This document shows, piece after piece, positions 1 through 4,077 of a stretch of DNA of 10,600 bases; the stretch's first letter is position 1; every line of letters starts with the position of its first letter. The notes under the pieces were generated by a model. It was given only the letters and a program-made list of their open reading frames with translations. It was not told the DNA's origin and did no database searches. Position numbers and translations under genes: made by a program. Origin of the DNA: Rhodospirillales bacterium (GTDB lineage Bacteria > Pseudomonadota > Alphaproteobacteria > Acetobacterales > Acetobacteraceae); the NCBI GenBank assembly GCA_025352915.1, contig JANXSA010000003.1, positions 1-10,600 of the forward strand, read 5' to 3'.

Positions 1-420
1 GGCGAATTCGCGGGCGACGGCGTCGTTGGCCGGAACCGGTCCCAACTCGATGTCGCGGCGACGGGCGCGCCGATCGGCATCGAGGTCGGCGTCGCAACGG
101 GCGCTGCGGCTGGCGATCTCCAGCCAGACGTGCAGCGGCAGAACCACGAACGGGGCGGCCCGGTCACGCCACAGGAACAGCGCATCGTTCCCACCAAGCC
201 ACCGCTCCAGTGTCCGAAAGCCATCACCGTCGCCGCGCGCCTTGACCTCAGCCTTCACCGCCGCAGCGCCGCGGACGTAGAGATCGACGTCGGCGCCGTT
301 GCCGCGGTAGTGGGTCGCACCCGATAGCGGCACGCGCTCGGCGCGCAGTCCCGACTTCACGTGGATGTCGACGATGGCGCGCTCGCGGCGCAGGCCCTTG
401 TCGCGTGATGGCTTACCCAT
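1..420 (-). CDS. Hjc-like PD-(D/E)XK nuclease, 3' end cut by window edge
   Basis: Reading leftward from the ATG at 420, the frame stays open for 140 codons to the window edge, so the C-terminus is missing. Seen: an early Glu (E13, in RRERAIVDIH), then GNGADVDLYV with D46, then AEVKAR giving E58-x-K60. The spacing Glu, ~30 residues, Asp, ~12 residues, E-x-K is the active-site pattern of PD-(D/E)XK nucleases of the Holliday-junction-resolvase (Hjc) type; the VPLSGATHYRGNGAD stretch also fits that family. Inferred role: a metal-dependent DNA endonuclease, probably a phage early protein or resolvase. It overlaps the upstream helix-turn-helix gene by 8 bases (ATGGGTAA), so the two are probably translated together. 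A restriction-like or other phage nuclease remains possible because the C-terminus is not seen. Confidence 0.72.
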   Translation of the reverse strand, partial: MGKPSRDKGLRRERAIVDIHVKSGLRAERVPLSGATHYRGNGADVDLYVRGAAAVKAEVKARGDGDGFRTLERWLGGNDALFLWRDRAAPFVVLPLHVWLEIASRSARCDADLDADRRARRRDIELGPVPANDAVAREFA

Positions 421-706
421 GGCGATGCCTCCTGAGCGCGCCGAGTTCGGCGAGCAGGCGCTCGTCGACGGGGCGGTTGCTGAGCCGGGCGGAGAGGGCG
501 ACGGCGGACCAGTAGCGGGCCGGGATGCCGCGACGGCGCCAGGCGCGGACGGTGACCGCTTCGACGTCAAGCATCTCCGCGAGATCGGCGGCGCTGGGCC
601 ACAAAGCGATGACCGCGGCGAAGCTGGCGGGCGGTGGCGCCACGCGTTTGGAGGTTGTGGAAGCGGTTATTGTCGGCGCGCGGCGGGGGGATGTGTGCGT
701 GCTCAT
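413..706 (-). CDS. small Cro/YdaS-like helix-turn-helix protein
   Basis: A 97-residue protein. A helix-turn-helix is visible at about residues 34-66: ADLAEMLDVEAVTVRAWRRR followed by GIPARYW. The sequence 'W+RRGIP.+YW' is typical of small phage-type regulators of the YdaS/Cro-like group, in which it marks the recognition helix and the helix after it. The first 28 residues are rich in Ser, Thr, Pro and Ala and look disordered. The ATG at 706 is preferred over an in-frame ATG at 802, because the longer form would run through the divergent operator region and into the repressor start. No convincing Shine-Dalgarno sequence precedes 706. It transcribes away from the S24 repressor, as cro does from cI, and runs into the nuclease gene with an 8-base overlap. 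Its role as an antagonist of the repressor is inference from layout. Confidence 0.68.
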   Translation of the reverse strand: MSTHTSPRRAPTITASTTSKRVAPPPASFAAVIALWPSAADLAEMLDVEAVTVRAWRRRGIPARYWSAVALSARLSNRPVDERLLAELGALRRHRHG

Positions 707-724
707 GGCCGGAAAGGAACACAA

Positions 725-731
725 TGTAGCG
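725..731. promoter_or_regulatory. imperfect operator half-site (TGTAGCG)
   Basis: TGTAGCG is the reverse complement of CGCTACA, the right part of the AGCGCTACA boxes at 764 and 786. It sits 19 bases before the start codon of the leftward helix-turn-helix gene. It lacks the full palindromic core (GGG follows instead of CT), so it is at best a weaker site. It could help repress leftward transcription. Inference only. Confidence 0.35.
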
Positions 732-735
732 GGAC

Positions 736-752
736 AAAACAAGACTTGTTTT
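736..752. repeat. perfect 17-base inverted repeat, candidate operator
   Basis: AAAACAAG, a central A, then CTTGTTTT: two perfect 8-base arms around one base, followed by an A-rich stretch (to 759). It is centred in the gap between the divergent repressor and helix-turn-helix genes. Length and symmetry fit an operator for a dimeric phage-type repressor. With a one-base loop it would not make a useful hairpin terminator. Which of the two regulators might bind is not known. Confidence 0.5.
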
Positions 753-763
753 AAAAAAATATT

Positions 764-772
764 AGCGCTACA
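764..772. promoter_or_regulatory. operator box 1 (AGCGCTACA)
   Basis: AGCGCTACA with the palindromic core TAGCGCTA (763-770). An identical nonamer lies exactly 22 bases downstream (786-794), about two helical turns, so both face the same side of the DNA. This box overlaps the likely -35 element (TACACA, 769-774) of the repressor promoter. Autoregulation by the S24 repressor is inferred from position and repetition. Confidence 0.55.
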
Positions 773-798
773 CATTCCCGCAGAAAGCGCTACATAAT
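769..798 (+). promoter_or_regulatory. candidate promoter of the S24 repressor gene
   Basis: A -10-like hexamer CATAAT (793-798, five of six matches to TATAAT) has an upstream TACACA (769-774, four of six matches to TTGACA) at an 18-base spacing. Both hexamers are overlapped by AGCGCTACA boxes. If used, transcription would begin around 804-806, which is the second in-frame ATG of the repressor (806), implying a leaderless message. Assigned by eye; alternatives exist in this AT-rich gap. Confidence 0.4.
786..794. promoter_or_regulatory. operator box 2 (AGCGCTACA)
   Basis: Second exact copy of AGCGCTACA, 22 bases after the first. It touches the candidate -10 element CATAAT of the repressor promoter and ends two bases before the ATG at 797. 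A bound repressor here would block RNA polymerase, which fits negative autoregulation. Inferred from sequence and position. Confidence 0.55.
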
Positions 799-1573
799 GC
801 ATCGCATGGAATCGACATCAGACCGTCTCAAGCGCCTCCGCGAAGAAAAGGGTATCGGCAGTGGCGCCGAATTGGCCCGCCTCTCCGGCCTCCCCGAGGC
901 CACTTATCGCGCCTATGAAAGTGGCCGGCGACCGCTGACGCCACGGGCAGCGCGGGAGATGGCGGCGCCGTTGGGCGTCACCTGGCAGACGCTGTTATTC
1001 GGCAAGGAGGCCGCGACACTTGAAGGTGTGGTGACCACCGCGGAACAGGCATCCGCTCTACTCGGCCAGCGTGCGAGCCGCAAGCCGGAGCCCGGCACCG
1101 TCCTGCCCGGTGGGGCGCTCACTGCCGAACTGGTGATGATGGCCGGCGATAGCTGGGCTCTGCTGCCGGTCTACGACGCCCGCGCCTCGGCGGGGCCGGG
1201 TCGGTCGATTGAGAGCGAGGCCATCCTCTACCGGATCGCGTTCCGCGAGGACTGGCTCCGCGCGGTCACGAATGCGCCGCTGGGTCAGTTGGCGGTCATT
1301 ACCGTCGACGGCGATTCGATGGAACCGACGCTGCGCCAGGGCGATACGGTGCTGGTTGACTTCGGCCAGAAGCGGCCGCAACGGAAGGACGGCATCTACG
1401 TGATCCGCACTGATGGCGGGCTGCAGGTGAAGCGCCTTCAGGTCGAGGTGGCGGAGGGCACGCTCTCGATCCTGTCCGACAACAAGCAGTATGACCCCCA
1501 GCGCGGGGTCGGCCCGAATGATGTCGCGGTGGTCGGGCGGGTAATCTGGCTGGGGCGGCAGATCGGCTCCTGA
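797..1573 (+). CDS. LexA/CI-like repressor with S24 self-cleavage domain
   Basis: A 258-residue two-domain repressor. The N-terminal XRE-type helix-turn-helix spans about residues 9-62 (ELARLSGLPEATYRAYESGR). The C-terminal S24/LexA-like domain spans about 120-257. The catalytic Ser is S174 in DGDSMEPTL and the Lys is K212 in LQVKRLQ. The likely self-cleavage site is the Ala-Gly at 132-133 in YDARASAGPG. In this family, RecA filaments formed on damaged DNA stimulate cleavage and lift repression, so an SOS-linked prophage or island switch is likely; this is family knowledge, not shown here. Two in-frame starts exist, ATG 797 and ATG 806, neither with a Shine-Dalgarno sequence; 806 would fit a leaderless transcript from the promoter at 769-798. 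It is divergent to the small helix-turn-helix and nuclease genes. The AGCGCTACA boxes on both sides of the gene are its candidate operators. Confidence 0.92.
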   Translation: MHRMESTSDRLKRLREEKGIGSGAELARLSGLPEATYRAYESGRRPLTPRAAREMAAPLGVTWQTLLFGKEAATLEGVVTTAEQASALLGQRASRKPEPGTVLPGGALTAELVMMAGDSWALLPVYDARASAGPGRSIESEAILYRIAFREDWLRAVTNAPLGQLAVITVDGDSMEPTLRQGDTVLVDFGQKRPQRKDGIYVIRTDGGLQVKRLQVEVAEGTLSILSDNKQYDPQRGVGPNDVAVVGRVIWLGRQIGS

Positions 1574-1604
1574 GATAAAATGCATCGGATAAGCGGATTC
1601 TGAC

Positions 1605-1615
1605 GTAGCGCTACA
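1605..1615. promoter_or_regulatory. operator box 3, palindromic GTAGCGCTAC
   Basis: A third exact AGCGCTACA (1607-1615), here inside the perfect 10-base palindrome GTAGCGCTAC (1605-1614). It lies in the short gap between the repressor stop (1573) and the first gene of the integration module. This is the position expected if the repressor also controls the module. I see no clear -35/-10 pair next to it. The rest of 1574-1644 holds a copy of AATGCATCG (1579-1587), also found at 796-804, and no terminator. Confidence 0.5.
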
Positions 1616-1644
1616 AAAACGCACTCCTCACGCGACGAAGAGAT

Positions 1645-1884
1645 TTGTATTGTCGCGCGATGCGCCACGCCAGCAGCATCGACACCCGAGCCAACCCCCA
1701 CCTCCCGCCACATCTCCGCGAGGTCTGCGCCATCCTGGCTCTGGGCATCCTGCGGCTGCGCAGCCGCACGTCCCAGGAATGTGCCGACTCCCCCGACCGG
1801 GCTCGGGAGCGTGGAGACATTCGCCTACACTCGAGCGCCCAACAGCGCCTCCATGCGAACCCAAAGAGAAAGGGAGTCGCATGA
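1645..1884 (+). CDS. small conserved-type protein upstream of DUF2924 gene
   Basis: A 79-codon frame from TTG 1645, or 74 residues from ATG 1660 (MRHASSIDTRANPHLPPHLR). The stop overlaps the ATG of the DUF2924 gene in the ATGA arrangement, the same coupling as in the next gene pair. Visible features: a hydrophobic helix VCAILALGILRLRSR and a basic C-terminal part ending HANPKRKGVA. I have an impression of similar short proteins in front of DUF2924/recombinase pairs in alphaproteobacteria, but cannot verify it. GAAGAGA (1637-1643) is purine-rich but poorly spaced for either start. Function unknown; it might simply be a leader region. The 18-base palindrome at 1751-1768 falls inside it. Confidence 0.55.
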   Translation: MYCRAMRHASSIDTRANPHLPPHLREVCAILALGILRLRSRTSQECADSPDRARERGDIRLHSSAQQRLHANPKRKGVA

Positions 1885-2351
1885 CCACGCTAATCACCTC
1901 AATCCCCAAGGACACGGTCCTCACCCGGCTGGCCGCGCTGCACGCCATGCCAATCGCCGAGCTGAAGCAGCAGTGGCGTGACCTGTTCGGCAAGGAGGCA
2001 CCGCCGCACAATCGCGCCTTCCTGCAGAGCCGGCTCGCTTACCGGGTCCAAGAACTCGCGTATGGTGGGCTGAAGCCCGAGACGTTGCGGCGGCTCGAGG
2101 CGATGGGCGAACAACTGGACGGCGGCAACATCACGCTGCGGCGCATCCGCAGCGACGACAAGCCGATCACCGGCACGAAGTTGATGCGGAACTACCAGGG
2201 CGTCGAGCACACGGTGACCGTCCGGGTGGACGGCTATGAGTGGGAGGGGCGGCCATATCGATCGCTGTCCGCGATCGCCCGCGCCATCACCAACACGCGT
2301 TGGAATGGCTGGACGTTTTTCGGATTGCATAACCGGCGGGGGGCAGCATGA
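1881..2351 (+). CDS. DUF2924 domain protein of the recombinase module
   Basis: A 156-residue soluble protein. The hallmark C-terminal block of DUF2924 is visible at about residues 96-151: GTKLMRNYQG, then HTVTVRVDGYEWEGRPYRSLS, then AIARAITNTRWNGWTFFGL. The N-terminal part contains the usual 'L..L.......L...W..LF....P..' segment (residues 17-41) and 'FLQSRLAYRVQELAYGGL' (47-64). No biochemical role is established for the family. It is a regular neighbour of large serine recombinases, so a helper in recombination or in its control is plausible. The start at 1881 is supported by AAGGGAG (1870-1876). The end overlaps the recombinase start by four bases (ATGA), indicating translational coupling. 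No membrane segment or signal peptide is seen. Confidence 0.88.
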   Translation: MTTLITSIPKDTVLTRLAALHAMPIAELKQQWRDLFGKEAPPHNRAFLQSRLAYRVQELAYGGLKPETLRRLEAMGEQLDGGNITLRRIRSDDKPITGTKLMRNYQGVEHTVTVRVDGYEWEGRPYRSLSAIARAITNTRWNGWTFFGLHNRRGAA

Positions 2352-3688
2352 GCCGCCGCCCGCAATCCACCGCGCCTGCCGCGCCGACGATGGTTCGAAA
2401 AATCCGCTGCGCCGTCTACACGCGGAAATCCACCGACGAGGGGCTGGAGAAGGAATTCAACAGCCTGGATGCACAGCGGGAGTCATGCGAGGCGTATATC
2501 GTCAGCCAACGCCCGGAAGGCTGGGTGCTGGTGCCGGACTACTACGACGATGGCGGGATTTCCGGCGGCACCCTGGAACGCCCGGCGCTGCAACGGCTGA
2601 TCCGCGACATCGAAGCCGATCGTGTCGATGTGATCGTCTGTTATAAGATCGACAGGCTCAGCCGCTCATTGATGCAGTTCGCCAAGCTGGTCGAGACCTT
2701 CGACGCCCACAACGTGACCTTCGTGTCGATCACCCAGTCGTTCAACACGACAACGAGCATGGGTCGGCTGACGTTGAACATCCTGCTCAGCTTCGCCCAG
2801 TTCGAGCGCGAGGTGATCGGCGAGCGGGTGCGCGACAAGATCGCCGCCTCCAAGGCACGCGGCATGTGGATGGGCGGGCCCGTTCCGCTCGGCTATGAGG
2901 TCCGAGAGCGCAAGCTGGTGGTTAACGAGGCCGAGGCCCCGACCGTGCGGCGCGTGTTCGAGGGGTTTGCCGCCACCGGGTCGGCCACGCTGCTGGTGTC
3001 GGCACTGCATGCCGAGGGCCTACTGACCAGGACGGGCCGCCCGTTCGACAAAGGGGCGATCTACAAGACGCTGAATCTCCGTACGTACCTCGGTGTCGTG
3101 ACCCATCAGGGAAAGGTCTACCCCGGCGAGCATCAGGCGATTGTGCCCCAGGAACTGTGGGACCGGGCGCACGACATGATGCGCGAGAGCCCGCGCGTCC
3201 GCGCCAACCAGTCTCGTCGCCAGACCCCGGCGCTGCTCCGTGGGTTGATCTTTGGGCCGGACGGCAGGGCGCTGTCGCCAACGCACACGCGGAAAAGGGG
3301 GAAGCTGTACACTTACTATGTCAGCCAGAGCGTGTTGAAGGGCACCGACGACGGCTGCGTGGTTCGCCGCATCTCCGCGGGGGAGATCGAGGCGGCGGTG
3401 ATGGACCAGGTCAGCGCGCTGCTCCGGCAACCCGAGGTGGTGATCGGCACTTGGCGCATCGCACAGGTCGAGGCACCGGACCTGACCGAGGCCGAAACGC
3501 GCGAGGCGTTGGAGCAGCTCGATCCGCTGTGGGACGAATTGTTCCCGGCGGAGCAGGCGCGGATCGTGCGTAGCTTGGTGGAGCGGGTGGATGTCAGCCC
3601 CGCGGGCGCCGACATCCGGCTGCGGCTGGATGGGCTGGCGTGTCTGGTGCGCGATCTGCGGGCATCCCCAGTGCGGCAGGCCGCCTGA
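2348..3688 (+). CDS. large serine recombinase (site-specific integrase)
   Basis: A 446-residue DNA recombinase. Resolvase catalytic domain, about residues 18-170: nucleophile S28 in YTRKSTDEG, the conserved arginines R26 and R103/R106 (DRLSRSL), and the FEREVIGERVRDK helix at 152-164 that leads into the long linking helix. The 'Recombinase' DNA-binding domain follows at about 180-280 (PLGYEV, AIYKTLNLRTYLGVV, H-QAIVP-ELWD). The next region corresponds to the zinc-ribbon domain of large serine recombinases, but the expected Cys pairs are missing: GLIFGPDGRALSPTHTR replaces the first pair and only C337 remains. This seems characteristic of a subfamily rather than damage, as the frame is intact. 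It probably integrates or excises the surrounding element by serine-linked double-strand exchange. A G-rich ribosome site precedes ATG 2348, which overlaps the DUF2924 stop. The next gene starts within its stop codon. Confidence 0.95.
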   Translation: MSRRPQSTAPAAPTMVRKIRCAVYTRKSTDEGLEKEFNSLDAQRESCEAYIVSQRPEGWVLVPDYYDDGGISGGTLERPALQRLIRDIEADRVDVIVCYKIDRLSRSLMQFAKLVETFDAHNVTFVSITQSFNTTTSMGRLTLNILLSFAQFEREVIGERVRDKIAASKARGMWMGGPVPLGYEVRERKLVVNEAEAPTVRRVFEGFAATGSATLLVSALHAEGLLTRTGRPFDKGAIYKTLNLRTYLGVVTHQGKVYPGEHQAIVPQELWDRAHDMMRESPRVRANQSRRQTPALLRGLIFGPDGRALSPTHTRKRGKLYTYYVSQSVLKGTDDGCVVRRISAGEIEAAVMDQVSALLRQPEVVIGTWRIAQVEAPDLTEAETREALEQLDPLWDELFPAEQARIVRSLVERVDVSPAGADIRLRLDGLACLVRDLRASPVRQAA

Positions 3689-4074
3689 TGTCGGCGAGCA
3701 TCACGGTCCGGGTACCGATCACCCTTCGTAAGCGTGGTGGGCGAAGGTTGGTCGTAGCGTCGGACGGCGCGCCCTGGTCGCCGCCAAGGGCGCGGATCGA
3801 CAGCACGCTGATCAAGGCGTTGGCACGAGCGCACCGGTGGAAGCGGATGCTGGACGAAGGCCGCTACGGCTCGATCACCGAGCTGGCGGCGGGGGAGAAG
3901 CTGGATCGGGGCTATCTGGGGAAGATCCTGATGCTGACGCTGCTGGCGCCGGATATCGTCGAGGCGATCATGAAGGGGCGGCAGCCGGCGGAACTCGGGG
4001 TGCACGTGCTGCGGGAGGGGTTTTCGGTGGAGTGGCGGGAGCAACGGGCCATGCTTGCCCCGGCAGCTTCCTGA
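3688..4074 (+). CDS. small helix-turn-helix protein, recombinase partner
   Basis: A 128-residue protein whose ATG shares one base with the recombinase TGA (TGATG), so translation is probably coupled. This start is preferred over an in-frame ATG at 3640 that lies within the recombinase. Residues 1-25 are basic (ITLRKRGGRRLVV). Residues 42-100 contain a likely helix-turn-helix: LARAHRWKRMLDEGRY, then ITELAAGEKLDRGYLGKILML, then LAPDIVEAIMKGRQP. This resembles the helix-turn-helix of ParB/KorB-like DNA-binding proteins, without their other domains. I know this kind of protein as the gene after the recombinase in DUF2924/recombinase modules. It may serve as a recombination directionality factor or local regulator; both are inference. 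Its stop is three bases from the zorD stop on the other strand. Confidence 0.78.
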   Translation: MSASITVRVPITLRKRGGRRLVVASDGAPWSPPRARIDSTLIKALARAHRWKRMLDEGRYGSITELAAGEKLDRGYLGKILMLTLLAPDIVEAIMKGRQPAELGVHVLREGFSVEWREQRAMLAPAAS

Positions 4075-4077
4075 TGA

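Noticed and set aside
413..802. Longer 129-residue version of the leftward helix-turn-helix protein starting at 802
   Set aside because: It would translate the whole operator region and the first bases of the repressor gene; the extra residues look unlike protein and the ATG at 706 suffices.
1751..1768. Perfect 18-base palindrome TGCGGCTGCGCAGCCGCA as terminator or operator
   Set aside because: No T-run follows, and it is accounted for by Leu-Arg-Leu-Arg-Ser-Arg codons of the small gene at 1645-1884; such GC palindromes are common at this base composition.
3316..4044. Leftward 242-codon frame opposite the recombinase end
   Set aside because: Composition is shadow-like (many Arg, Ser, Pro), no motif, and it spans two well supported genes on the other strand.
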